Assembly (NCBI GenBank): GCA_009711705.1
Contig: VENG01000028.1
Coordinates: 1 to 64,000, forward strand
Direction of reading: 5' to 3'
DNA length: 64,000 nucleotides
Origin: Bacillota bacterium
GTDB taxonomy: Bacteria; Bacillota; Desulfotomaculia; Desulfotomaculales; VENG01
Shown one piece after another: positions 1-8,439 of the stretch. Every line of letters begins with the position of its first letter. The first letter of the stretch is position 1. The notes under the pieces were generated by a model that saw only the letters and a program-made list of their open reading frames with translations, searched no databases and had not been told where the DNA came from. The translations under genes and the position numbers were made by a program.

Positions 1-70
1 GGGGAGCTCTCGCTGTTGTTGTACTCGGTATTTGTGTTTGTATCGATAGCTTAAACCATGATATAATCAT

Positions 71-150
71 AAAAGAAAAGTATGCTTCCTTCCTTGGTTT
101 GTTTGGTTTGGCGATTAGACAATACCACAGAAAGGGCATACTTTTCTTTT
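71..150 (+). terminator. inverted repeat near left edge, possible terminator
   Basis: Fifteen-base arms at 71-85 and 136-150 are perfect inverted repeats, separated by a 50-base loop, and the right arm runs into a T-rich stretch. The first bases of the window are open in two plus-strand frames, one closing at 52-54 and another running through the repeat to about 170, so a gene entering from the left may end here. The loop is long for an intrinsic terminator. The minus-strand reading across 51-245 looks like nothing known and I do not call it a gene. Confidence 0.35.
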
Positions 151-265
151 TTTTGGCCATTTATTCTTAGACAATGTTTTACAGTAACCATCGCGTTAGC
201 GATTTCATTCTTCTTGTTTGCCCGCCCCCCGTAAAACCAGGACAAGCTCTTTTATTTTGACCACG

Positions 266-1104
266 TTATTGAACCTCTTCAGCCACTTCCACCCTCAGCA
301 ATGAGCGTACGTTTTCCACTTGATTGAGAATGGTAGCGCTTGAGGAGCCCGCGAACAACAGCCCCACCGCAACATTGTCCAACGTGGTCACCAGCCAACC
401 GGAGTCCCCACCGTCCGAGAAATTGGTGGTCACAATCTGATCTTTAAACCTTGCCACCTTCCCCTCACCGTAATTTATATCGACCGTGGCATTGACCGCC
501 GTGATCCTGCCGGTGGTGAAATTCGTGGTGCGCCCTGTCTTTTTTATCAACGTCCCTACATTTACATCTTCCTTCCGGCGCCAGGCACGTACGTGACCAA
601 TCCAGTATATCTCCCTGTCCAGGTCTTGGAACTGCCCTTCAGCAATGGCCGCGTCCACAAGGTTATTATGCTGCTCCCGGGGAACCGGCGGGTCAAAGGT
701 AATGGGGATAAAGCGGCTCAGGACGGCGATCCTGTCTGCCGGGTCAACTCCTCCGTCGAACGGGGCCGGCTGGAGAATGAAGTCACCTGTGGAAGCGTCA
801 TTGCCATTGGCAAGAACGTGGTTGTTGCTGAGAATGTAGTATTTGGAAAGGATACCGATCCCATGCCCGGACGGGTTGTCGGCGTCTTGCGGCAGGATGT
901 CGTAAACGCAAGTGCCAAGCGTACCCGCCGTGATTTTAAAATGGCCCAAACTACAGCCGCCTTTCGCCGGGCGGATACGGCCGGCGGGAGTTTGAATGCC
1001 AGCCTCCGGCGCGGCTCAGTCCCCCCGGCGAAAAGGTAGCTTATGGGAAGGACATCGGTTTGCACATTTTGCAATTTTGTCGGCACTAAGTCAGGCTCAC
1101 TCAA
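266..1104 (-). pseudogene. trypsin-like serine protease, frameshifted
   Basis: The downstream frame (266-949, extendable upstream to a stop at 1016-1018) carries a chymotrypsin-fold triad: SNNHVLA (His), DAAIAE (Asp) and SDGGDSGW (Ser). The N-terminal part, beginning MSEPDLVPTKLQNVQTDVLP from a TTG at 1104, sits in a different frame. The downstream frame before the TTG at 949 still reads as homologous sequence (RIRPAKGGCSLGHFKITAG), so that TTG is not the real start. The frame change falls near a run of six C at 1021-1026. The intact protein would be about 280 residues, without an obvious signal peptide. It is either a pseudogene or a one-base sequencing error. No Shine-Dalgarno site is clear for the upstream start. 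No other gene shares its strand nearby, so it gives no operon context. Confidence 0.75.
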
Positions 1105-1215
1105 TTCATTCTTAGGAAATCCCTTGTCACGCTTGGTGTTTTTATAATGCTTTATGTTTTGCCGAAATATTGGTTGAATTTCACGTTACTACCTGATAGA
1201 CTATACCTAGATTAA

Positions 1216-1240
1216 CTATGCATCTTATTCCGATGCATAG
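1216..1240. promoter_or_regulatory. palindrome upstream of padR, likely autoregulatory operator
   Basis: CTATGCATC at 1216-1224 and GATGCATAG at 1232-1240 form a perfect 9-bp inverted repeat with a 7-base spacer, ending two bases before the padR Shine-Dalgarno sequence. PadR regulators usually bind a short palindrome in their own promoter, so this is the natural operator. A weak promoter-like TATACC lies at 1202-1207. Confidence 0.6.
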
Positions 1241-1255
1241 TAAGGAGGTATTGCC

Positions 1256-1600
1256 CTGAAAGTTAATAAGGAGCTCTTAAAAGGAAGTACTATAATACTG
1301 GTTCTAAGCTTGCTAAACCAGGAACCTATGTACGGCTATCAAATGATCAAGGAAATTGAAAAGAAGTCGAACGGTGTGTTTGAGTTTAAAGAGGGAACGC
1401 TCTACCCCATTCTACACTCGTTGGAAGCCGCACATATGATTGAGTCATATTGGTGGGGCAGTGAAGGCGGTCGGCAAAGAAAATACTACCGGATTACTCC
1501 CAAAGGGGTTAAAGGCTTAAGGGAAAAACAAGCAGAGTGGATAACTTTTCGTTCAGCGGTTGATAAAATCCTAACCGGGGAGGCCTATGCATGGAGGTAA
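1256..1600 (+). CDS. PadR family transcriptional regulator (CTG start)
   Basis: Winged-helix regulator of about 114 residues. It contains the PadR core (MYGYQMIKEIE, EGTLYPILHSLE, GGRQRKYYRITPKG). The first in-frame ATG is at 1325 and a TTG at 1310, but both would remove the first helix. The reading frame continues upstream as KVNKELLKGSTIILVLSLL, the usual PadR N-terminus, and the only start consistent with the AAGGAGG at 1242-1248 is CTG at 1256, seven bases downstream. It overlaps the next gene by 10 bases, so the two are translationally coupled and PadR probably controls both. It likely represses the pair from the palindrome at 1216-1240. The ligand cannot be read from sequence. Confidence 0.88.
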   Translation: MKVNKELLKGSTIILVLSLLNQEPMYGYQMIKEIEKKSNGVFEFKEGTLYPILHSLEAAHMIESYWWGSEGGRQRKYYRITPKGVKGLREKQAEWITFRSAVDKILTGEAYAWR

Positions 1601-2907
1601 TTACCAACGAAAGACTAATTTCATATATAAATGAAGTATGCTCACAGGTTAAATTCCATGAAGTGCACCGGGAAATAGAACTTGAACTTAAAACACACCT
1701 GCAAGAAACCGTTGAAGAATACTTAGCCGAAGGTTTTTCGGAAGATGAAGCTGTTAATAAAGCCATTACCCAAATGGGAAATGCTGATAGGATAGGCAAA
1801 CAATTAAACAAGGTTCATCAACCCAAACCGGAGTGGAGCATATTGGTTTTAAGCCTTTTTTTTGTGAGCCTGGGTTTACTGGCTATGTTTTTCATAGAGA
1901 AACATGGGTTACTGGGATTCACACCCGGCCCTGTCCCCATATTATTTATCAAGAGTTGTATTTTCGCCATTATTGGGGCAGCCATTATAACGGGTTTATA
2001 TTTATACGACTTTCGGAAGATTGAACCTTATTCCGGACACATCTATTGGGGCACCGTATTAATGCTGGTTTTATCAGTTTTCGCCGGCCAGCCCATCAAC
2101 AGTACAAATTATCTCACCCTAGGCCCGGCTAGTATCAATTTTGTAGAAATCAGTCCCTTATTGCTGAGCATAGCTCTGGCCGGTATATTACATAAATGGG
2201 ACTGGGACAAGCCTAAACAGATGTTACAGGGTCTGTTGTTATGTGTAGTGCCACTGCTTCTAATATTGGCATGCAGTTCACTAACCGCAGCAATTATTTA
2301 CGCCGCAGTTTGCATAACCCTGATGATTGTTTCCGGAGCAAAACCCAGGGCCTTTTTGACCTTAACAAGTTTAGTATCGGGAATTTTTGTTTTCCTAATC
2401 ATTAATACCCCGTACAGGCTTCAGCGGTTTATGGCGTTTATTAATCCTGAAAAAGATCCATCGGGAGCCGGCTGGCTAAACCTGCAATTAAGCCAGTTAA
2501 TTAACGGTTCCGGGTCTTTTGGCCAGGGGCTTACGGAAAAACCCGATTTTGTTCCCGGCCTACACACAGAATTTGTTTTCAGTTATTTAACCTTCACTTT
2601 TGGCTGGGTGGCGGTGGGAGTCTTAATTGCTTTGATAGTTTTATTTATTACTCGTATGACCAGGGTTGCCGTAGTGGTTAAAAACAATTACGCCCGGCTG
2701 GTACTTAGCGGGTTTACCGCTATCTTTACCGTCCAATTTATATGGAATATAGGTATGAATCTTGGATTTGCCCCCATAAGCGGAGTTGGACTCCCCTTTG
2801 TCAGTTACGGTGGGTCACAGTTAATCTTAAATGCCGCGGCATTAGGAATAATATCGAGCATATACCGGCGCAGAAACATCTCGGGGGCAAATGGGTATTC
2901 ATTATAA
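1591..2907 (+). CDS. FtsW/RodA/SpoVE family protein with N-terminal HAAS-like domain
   Basis: 438-residue polytopic membrane protein. Residues 1 to about 75 form a soluble helical domain (EIELELKTHLQETVEEYL, GFSEDEAVNKAITQMGN) of the type that precedes many PadR-controlled permeases. The remainder has about ten transmembrane segments and ends with the SEDS-family signature GVGLPFVSYGGSQLI. SEDS proteins polymerise lipid II glycan. This one is not one of the housekeeping FtsW/RodA/SpoVE genes by context, since it lies in a two-gene PadR unit with no division or penicillin-binding protein gene next to it. The start ATG at 1591 has GGGGAGG at 1577-1583. A role in a stress-induced or sporulation-related wall modification is inference only. 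Confidence 0.85.
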   Translation: MEVITNERLISYINEVCSQVKFHEVHREIELELKTHLQETVEEYLAEGFSEDEAVNKAITQMGNADRIGKQLNKVHQPKPEWSILVLSLFFVSLGLLAMFFIEKHGLLGFTPGPVPILFIKSCIFAIIGAAIITGLYLYDFRKIEPYSGHIYWGTVLMLVLSVFAGQPINSTNYLTLGPASINFVEISPLLLSIALAGILHKWDWDKPKQMLQGLLLCVVPLLLILACSSLTAAIIYAAVCITLMIVSGAKPRAFLTLTSLVSGIFVFLIINTPYRLQRFMAFINPEKDPSGAGWLNLQLSQLINGSGSFGQGLTEKPDFVPGLHTEFVFSYLTFTFGWVAVGVLIALIVLFITRMTRVAVVVKNNYARLVLSGFTAIFTVQFIWNIGMNLGFAPISGVGLPFVSYGGSQLILNAAALGIISSIYRRRNISGANGYSL

Positions 2908-2914
2908 AACAATG

Positions 2915-2942
2915 GCCCGGGCGAAATAAACCCGGGCTATTA
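2915..2942. terminator. hairpin between convergent ftsW-like and bzaE genes
   Basis: GCCCGGG at 2915-2921 pairs with CCCGGGC at 2931-2937 around a nine-base loop, followed by TATTATTT. It lies between two converging genes and could stop transcription from the plus strand, less clearly from the other. Confidence 0.6.
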
Positions 2943-2965
2943 TTTCGCAAAGCTTGTTTTGAATA

Positions 2966-4471
2966 TTATAGCATTTTTAAGCAATTTAAAATGGTCTTTT
3001 CAGCTTCCCTTACAATGGCATCTTGCTCTTCCCCGGGAAATTGCTCCCCGGCCTCCAGCGCCCTTAACGCGGTTTCAAACCATTTCACCAGCAGACTATT
3101 AAGCTTGGCATAACTTTCCCGCGCATGCTCCGGCTGTTCCTTTTCCCCGCTCCAAATATCCGCTATACAATTGAAAAAGCAGTTGGTGATACGCCGCATA
3201 ATGTCGGCCAAAACAGCCACTTCCCGGTGCACAAAGGCAGTAACGCCCTCATAAGCTGACGAGGATGAAAGCTCCAGTCGCCCTTCCCTTTGCAAATTTC
3301 GGAAGACGGGAGTTCCCTTGAGGATAATCTGGTGGTGATAGAGCACATTGGCGGTTATGAAAAGATCCTTTAATAGATCATTTCTACGGAGAAACTCAAG
3401 ATTAACTCGTATATCTGCCAGAGTGGAATCGGGCTCGAACATGATAAAGCCAATATTGGGCTCTATGCCATGTTTACGCAGGATAGCCAGAGCTCTTTCG
3501 TTTTGGGCCACGGTGGTCATCTTGTTCATGCGCTGCAAGGATTGATCCCTTCCACTCTCCAGGCCGATGAGAAGGTGGCGCAAGCCCGCCTCCACCAGTG
3601 GACCTACGGTTTTGTCATGGATATCGTTGACCCGGGCTTCCAGCCCGAAAAGAACATTACGAGATTTCAAAAGTGAAGCCAGACGAAGGGCCCTTTCCTG
3701 GCCTCTTTGTCCCGGTCCGAAGAAGTTGGGATCTGTGAAGTAGAAATCCCTTCTTCCCCATTTTCCAATGATATGGTCTATTTCCGCTATAATATTCTCC
3801 GGGCTCCGTCCCCGCCAGTGGGATTGCTGACCATTAAAGGGATTGACATAGCAAAAGGTACAGCCCCCGTAGCACCCGCGGCTGCCCTGGATGTTCACCT
3901 CGGGCAGGCGCAGCATGGCCCCGGTGCGCACGGGAAAGGGAAGGGTATCCAGGTCTTGCACCGGCTTGCGCCGACTGCAGATAATATTACCTGCTTCGTC
4001 CCTCCGGGCCAGGCCGGGGATATCCCCCGAATGCGCCGGGTGGGAAAGGGCCCCGGCCAGCACGGCAAAGGTCTCCTCTGGTTCCCCCACTATAACCGAA
4101 TCCAGGGCCGGGCAGTCGCGTAAAATTTCCTCCCGGGCAAAGGTGGGGTAATACCCGTAGGCTGTAATATAGGAGCACAACCCCCCTTGTTTCGCCTGCT
4201 CCAGGAAAGCATAAAGCCGGTGGTCTGTCTGCCAGTGGTAAATTATGTGCACTCCCAGTAAATCCGGCTTTGCTGCGGCAATACGGCTTTCCATTTCTGC
4301 ATAGGATAATCCCTCCAGGTATCCTTCCACTATTTCCACATCATGCCCCTCTCCAGCCAGCATCCCGGCGGCGTAGCCGGTGAGCAGGCTGGAGGAAAGA
4401 GGGGTATTGGCGATATCGTTGCACCGGTGGGGAGCGATATTCCGGGGGTGCTCCAGCAAAAGTATCTTCAT
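2966..4471 (-). CDS. bzaE: B12-binding radical SAM methyltransferase BzaE
   Basis: About 501 residues. An N-terminal B12-binding-like domain occupies residues 1-150, and the radical-SAM cluster motif CYGGCTFC gives Cys200, Cys204 and Cys207 (CxxxCxxC). In the anaerobic benzimidazole pathway BzaD and BzaE add the two ring methyl groups that turn 5-methoxybenzimidazole into 5-methoxy-6-methyl- and finally 5,6-dimethylbenzimidazole. I assign E rather than D from its last position in the conserved order bzaA-bzaB-cobT-bzaC-bzaD-bzaE. The start ATG at 4471 overlaps the bzaD stop as ATGA and has AGGGGG seven bases upstream. Sequence alone does not separate the two methylation steps. Confidence 0.88.
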   Translation of the reverse strand: MKILLLEHPRNIAPHRCNDIANTPLSSSLLTGYAAGMLAGEGHDVEIVEGYLEGLSYAEMESRIAAAKPDLLGVHIIYHWQTDHRLYAFLEQAKQGGLCSYITAYGYYPTFAREEILRDCPALDSVIVGEPEETFAVLAGALSHPAHSGDIPGLARRDEAGNIICSRRKPVQDLDTLPFPVRTGAMLRLPEVNIQGSRGCYGGCTFCYVNPFNGQQSHWRGRSPENIIAEIDHIIGKWGRRDFYFTDPNFFGPGQRGQERALRLASLLKSRNVLFGLEARVNDIHDKTVGPLVEAGLRHLLIGLESGRDQSLQRMNKMTTVAQNERALAILRKHGIEPNIGFIMFEPDSTLADIRVNLEFLRRNDLLKDLFITANVLYHHQIILKGTPVFRNLQREGRLELSSSSAYEGVTAFVHREVAVLADIMRRITNCFFNCIADIWSGEKEQPEHARESYAKLNSLLVKWFETALRALEAGEQFPGEEQDAIVREAEKTILNCLKML

Positions 4472-5793
4472 TTTTTCACCCCCTGCCACATAAATACATT
4501 TCGATAGAGATTCAGGGTTTCCAGGTGGTACCGGTAAGCGTTAAAGGGTTCCGGGTTGTAATATACCGGGTAAAGAAGGTCGGTACCGGCCCCGATTACC
4601 CCTTTTTCTCTGGCTATAGCCTCTATATGCGTGCCGGGTAAAATGCGAATATTGTTAAGAACTACCGTCCCCAGGTTCCTTTTCCTTTCATGCAGCTCAT
4701 AGATTCGCTCCAGCAGCCGGACCCCCTTGGCACATGTTTGCTCGCTCTCCCCGGGCACATTGACCATAAAGTGATAAACGGTAACCACGTCACTGCGGGA
4801 TGCCAAATCCGCCGCCCTTAAAATATCCGCCTCACTGAGCTGCTTACCCAATATGTCCAAGGCTTCCCGGCAAAGGCCATCCGGGGAAAAAGAAAAACAT
4901 TCACACCCCGCCTGCTCAAAAAGGCCAATATTATTTTCATTAATACAGTCTTCCCGGAAAAAACCGCTCCATCGCACATCAAGCCTTCTGTGCAAGAGCT
5001 CTCGGCATATTCCCTCCAGGTGTCCCCGGGGATGATTCAGAACCGGGTCTGTAAAATGAAAGCTTTTAATGCCGTATTCCTTATATAATACTTCCATCTC
5101 ATCCACCACACCCGCCGGCGGGCGACAGCGCAATCCCCTCCCCTGGAGCCGGGGGTAGACACAATAGGAACACTGAAAAGAACAGCCCCGCTTGGCTTCT
5201 ATCCCCACCGGGGGAACATAATTATTACCTGCCAGGTAAAGGGAAGGGTCCAAAAGCCGTCTGGAAGGAGGGACATAATGATTCATATTGAAGTCCCGGG
5301 CAGGTGGGTTGACCCATATTTTTTCACCTTCCCGCCAGGACAATCCTTTTAAGGAGGATGGATTTTCCAGGGATGACAGCAGTGTGGGAAATGAAATTTC
5401 CCCTTCCCCCACCAGGCCGTAATGGATTTCCGGCAGCTCAGTCATCAAGCGCTGCGGGAAAAGGGAAAAACCGGTCCCTCCGGCTATGATCCAGGCCCCG
5501 GGCAATATAGTCGCCACCAGGCGAACGGCGACAATAAAAGGGGGAACTAAAGAGCTGGTTTTGTTAGCCAGGGGATCAATATTGCGCAGGGATAGTCCCA
5601 CCACCTCCGGCTGAAAATCTAATAACCTTTCCTTTAATGCCCCAAAGGGATCTTCCTCCAGATTCATATCCAGTATATCAACCTCGTGGCCGTCCTTTTT
5701 AATATGGGTGGCCAGCGAGACTATTCCAATAGGATAGACCCTTTCTGGAGCAACTCCTTCAGTGGAAAGGGCCTGTACCATTAAAACCCGCAT
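4468..5793 (-). CDS. bzaD: B12-binding radical SAM methyltransferase BzaD
   Basis: 441 residues. A B12-binding-like domain (PIGIVSLATHIKKDGHEV, IIAGGTGFS, GLVGEGE) precedes a radical-SAM domain with GCSFQCSYC (Cys204, Cys208, Cys211). In the bza pathway this class of enzyme C-methylates the benzimidazole ring. I chose ATG at 5793 rather than the upstream GTG because GGAG sits eight bases before it, five bases after the bzaC stop. The 4-base overlap with bzaE indicates tight coupling. It is a paralogue of BzaE with the same architecture, so swapped names cannot be excluded without alignment. Confidence 0.87.
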   Translation of the reverse strand: MRVLMVQALSTEGVAPERVYPIGIVSLATHIKKDGHEVDILDMNLEEDPFGALKERLLDFQPEVVGLSLRNIDPLANKTSSLVPPFIVAVRLVATILPGAWIIAGGTGFSLFPQRLMTELPEIHYGLVGEGEISFPTLLSSLENPSSLKGLSWREGEKIWVNPPARDFNMNHYVPPSRRLLDPSLYLAGNNYVPPVGIEAKRGCSFQCSYCVYPRLQGRGLRCRPPAGVVDEMEVLYKEYGIKSFHFTDPVLNHPRGHLEGICRELLHRRLDVRWSGFFREDCINENNIGLFEQAGCECFSFSPDGLCREALDILGKQLSEADILRAADLASRSDVVTVYHFMVNVPGESEQTCAKGVRLLERIYELHERKRNLGTVVLNNIRILPGTHIEAIAREKGVIGAGTDLLYPVYYNPEPFNAYRYHLETLNLYRNVFMWQGVKK

Positions 5794-5798
5794 TATAA

Positions 5799-7349
5799 TC
5801 ACTCCAATAGCAGCAGGGCAAAATATTTGACATAATCACTCTTTTTATTCAATGTCCGCAGTGAAAGCCCGGCCCGCCGTACCGTTTCAAATACATCTAT
5901 TCCCGCCCCTTCCATGGAAGGCCTGGCGTCCCGATTATTACGGCAGATACCGTCCGGGGCACAGTTTTCACAAAGGGCACAATGGCCGGCCCAAAAAGTC
6001 AGGGCTTTGTAAAAACCAGCTTTGAAGGCCTCCCTTTCCGCCTGCAGCACACGGCGCTGGAAAGTCCTCCCGGGAGGCTCCCCTTCCAGGAGCAGCGCCC
6101 GGTTATAATTTCCTAAAAGCTCCCTGGTTTTTTCCGGTGCAATGGTTTCGGGCGGGCAGTGGGGCTTACCGTAATATTCACACCCGAACCGGCACCGCAG
6201 GTTCACCCAGCCGGGCACATGAACAGATTCCACGGGTAGGGGGCAAACCCGGCGAAAGCCCAGATCCTTTATCCCGGCCGCCAAACGAGCCTCGGGAGTC
6301 ACACAGAGTTGGGCCAGATTCTTTTCTTCCGCCGTGGCAATTATTACCGCCGAATCGGTTTGCAACGGAATCATACCGGTAACAGACAAGTTTTGCTTTT
6401 TTAGCTCTTCTTGCACCCAGGGGGCGGAAAAAACTTTGCCGTTATAGGTGTTGATAAACATATTCAAATCAGATAGAGCCGCCTTTTCCGGGCAATGCTC
6501 AAAGAAGAAATCGTGTATAATCAAAAATCCTTCGGGCTTCAAGCATTCTGCGGCCCGGGCCAGTATGCCGGGGACTTCCCTTTCAGAGTAGGCGTGAATA
6601 ATGTTGGAAAGTATAATCAGATCATAACGCTTATTTCTTACCGGCCAGGGTTCCAGTATATTGCCCGGGCAACAGGTTACCCTTTCCGCTAACCCTCTTT
6701 TCCCCATAAGCTCTTCAGCATTGTCCAACACCCGGGGCAAGTCCAGCAATGTAGCCCGCAGCAAAGGATAGTAATCAAGAAAGCCGTCCGCAAAGGCACC
6801 GGACCCCGCCCCCACATCCAGCATTTCCCCTGCAAGAGAAATGCTCCGGAAAAGGGGTATAATTTCTTGCACCTTGAGCCTGGCTATACCGTCCATAGCC
6901 CGTATGTAACAACGGGTGCGCTCCTCAATCCGCCCGGAGGACTCTCCGGGCGGAGGAAAATTCACTCTCCCCCCGGCCTCCAGACATTTCCCCAGGCTCT
7001 GCCAGTGAGAGTTCAGGTATTGGCGCCAAAGTATTGAATCTCCCTGGTAATTCTCCTTACCCTTAACGAGATATTCTTGGGAACCCCCGGTATTGAAAAA
7101 GAATTCCCCGTCCGAGGCCAAAAGCCCCATGGCACAGAGGGCATGCAGGAAACGCTCCGCCCCGTGCCGGTTATAATTAAGCATGCCGGCAATTTCACCG
7201 GCCGTCTTTCCCCCGGTGGCCAGGAGGGTAAAAATCTCTGCCTCAACCGCCGTAAACAGCACCTCGGAAAACCAGTACCCGGTGGCCAGGTCCTCAAGGT
7301 ATTGGGGACCTGCTGTCTGCGGGTCGTGCTTAAGAAAGGGCGGTTTCAT
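5799..7349 (-). CDS. bzaC: BzaC O-methyltransferase fused to a DUF2284 metal-binding domain
   Basis: 516 residues in two parts. Residues 20-95 are a winged-helix dimerisation domain and 150-340 a SAM methyltransferase of the O-methyltransferase type (motif I LDVGAGSGAF at 178-187). BzaC methylates 5-hydroxybenzimidazole to 5-methoxybenzimidazole. From about residue 370 to the end the protein matches DUF2284 (predicted metal-binding): CRFGCEYYGKPHCPPE, GHCALCENCAPDGICR, RPSMEGAGIDV, with a cluster of at least eight cysteines. I do not recall this extension as standard in BzaC and it may be an accessory metal or electron module. The start ATG at 7349 has GGAG at about ten bases and overlaps the cobT 3-prime end by 20 bases; the ORF opens earlier, inside cobT. 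Confidence 0.85.
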   Translation of the reverse strand: MKPPFLKHDPQTAGPQYLEDLATGYWFSEVLFTAVEAEIFTLLATGGKTAGEIAGMLNYNRHGAERFLHALCAMGLLASDGEFFFNTGGSQEYLVKGKENYQGDSILWRQYLNSHWQSLGKCLEAGGRVNFPPPGESSGRIEERTRCYIRAMDGIARLKVQEIIPLFRSISLAGEMLDVGAGSGAFADGFLDYYPLLRATLLDLPRVLDNAEELMGKRGLAERVTCCPGNILEPWPVRNKRYDLIILSNIIHAYSEREVPGILARAAECLKPEGFLIIHDFFFEHCPEKAALSDLNMFINTYNGKVFSAPWVQEELKKQNLSVTGMIPLQTDSAVIIATAEEKNLAQLCVTPEARLAAGIKDLGFRRVCPLPVESVHVPGWVNLRCRFGCEYYGKPHCPPETIAPEKTRELLGNYNRALLLEGEPPGRTFQRRVLQAEREAFKAGFYKALTFWAGHCALCENCAPDGICRNNRDARPSMEGAGIDVFETVRRAGLSLRTLNKKSDYVKYFALLLLE

Positions 7350-8409
7350 TGCTGGCCACTCCGGCTTCATGGAAGGTAAGCACATTACATATCACTTGCG
7401 CCGCAGATTCTATAATGTTCATGGCCAGGGCCGCTCCGGTCCCTTCTCCCAGGCGCAAATTAAGGTCCAGCAAAGGTTTTAAACCTAGCTCTTCCAGCAT
7501 GAGCCCGTGCCCTAATTCCCGGGAACGGTGGGATGCTATCATATAATCAACTGATTCAGGAACTAGGCCCTTAGCCAACAACGCCCCGGCCGAGGAAATG
7601 AACCCGTCCACCACCACCGGCACCCGGTGATACGCCGCCCCCAGTATAACTCCGGCAATGCCGCCTATTTCAAAGCCCCCCACCTTGGCCAGTACGTCCA
7701 CGGGATCTGCCGGGTTGGGCTTATTAACCTCCAGGGATTTTTCAATGACTCGTATTTTGTTTTCCAGGGCCTCATCGCTGATACCGGTTCCCTTTCCGGC
7801 TGCTTGGCGGGCCTGGCAGCCCGAAAGAGCAGCTAAAATGGCAGCGCTGGGAGTAGTGTTACCGATACCCATATCTCCGGTGGCCAGGAGTTCCACCCCT
7901 TCCCGGACCAGCTTTGCGGCAACTTCCATACCTGTTTCCAGGGCCTGCAGCGCCTGTTCCCGGGACATGGCCGGCCCCCGGGCCATATTACCGGTTCCAT
8001 AACCTAATTTATAGGAAAGAATTTTTTCCTGCCGAACAAACTCGTTCAGATCGGCGGCCACGCCCAGGTCAACCACCGCAACCCGGGCCCCGGCCACCTT
8101 AGCCAGTACATTTATGGACGCTCCACCAACCACAAAATTGGCCACCATCTGGGGGGTGACTTCCCGGGGAAAGGCGCTCACCCCTTCATCAACCACCCCG
8201 TGGTCTCCGGCCATGGTGACTACTGCTTTGCTTTTGACCGAGGGCTTCAATGTTTCCTTGATAGAAGCCAGGCGCTGCGCCAGGTCCAATAGTTCGCCCA
8301 GGCTTCCCGGAGGAATGGCCAGGTTATTCAGGTATTCCCCGGCTTTAAGTCTCCATTCATCGCTTACCGGCTGAATACGCCCAATTACTTCTTCCAGTTT
8401 CAATTGCAT
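7330..8409 (-). CDS. cobT: nicotinate-nucleotide--dimethylbenzimidazole phosphoribosyltransferase
   Basis: CobT activates the lower ligand by transferring phosphoribose from nicotinate mononucleotide to a benzimidazole, giving an alpha-ribazole phosphate for cobalamin assembly. About 359 residues, the usual length. Family signatures visible are PPGSLG near the N-terminus, TMAGDHGVVDEGVSAFP, GDMGIGNTTPSAAI and LRLGEGTGAALAM, which holds the catalytic glutamate. GTG 8412, ATG 8409 and TTG 8403 are all possible starts; the AGAGG just upstream is spaced best for the TTG. Its place inside the bza operon fits activation of the product made by its neighbours. The upstream gap to bzaB is filled by a repeat array. 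Confidence 0.95.
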   Translation of the reverse strand: MQLKLEEVIGRIQPVSDEWRLKAGEYLNNLAIPPGSLGELLDLAQRLASIKETLKPSVKSKAVVTMAGDHGVVDEGVSAFPREVTPQMVANFVVGGASINVLAKVAGARVAVVDLGVAADLNEFVRQEKILSYKLGYGTGNMARGPAMSREQALQALETGMEVAAKLVREGVELLATGDMGIGNTTPSAAILAALSGCQARQAAGKGTGISDEALENKIRVIEKSLEVNKPNPADPVDVLAKVGGFEIGGIAGVILGAAYHRVPVVVDGFISSAGALLAKGLVPESVDYMIASHRSRELGHGLMLEELGLKPLLDLNLRLGEGTGAALAMNIIESAAQVICNVLTFHEAGVASNETALS

Positions 8410-8439
8410 CACCTCTTAAAGGGGAAACAAGGGAACGGT

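Noticed and set aside
51..245. 64-codon minus-strand ORF at the left edge
   Set aside because: It runs through the inverted repeat at 71-150, ends arbitrarily and resembles no family.
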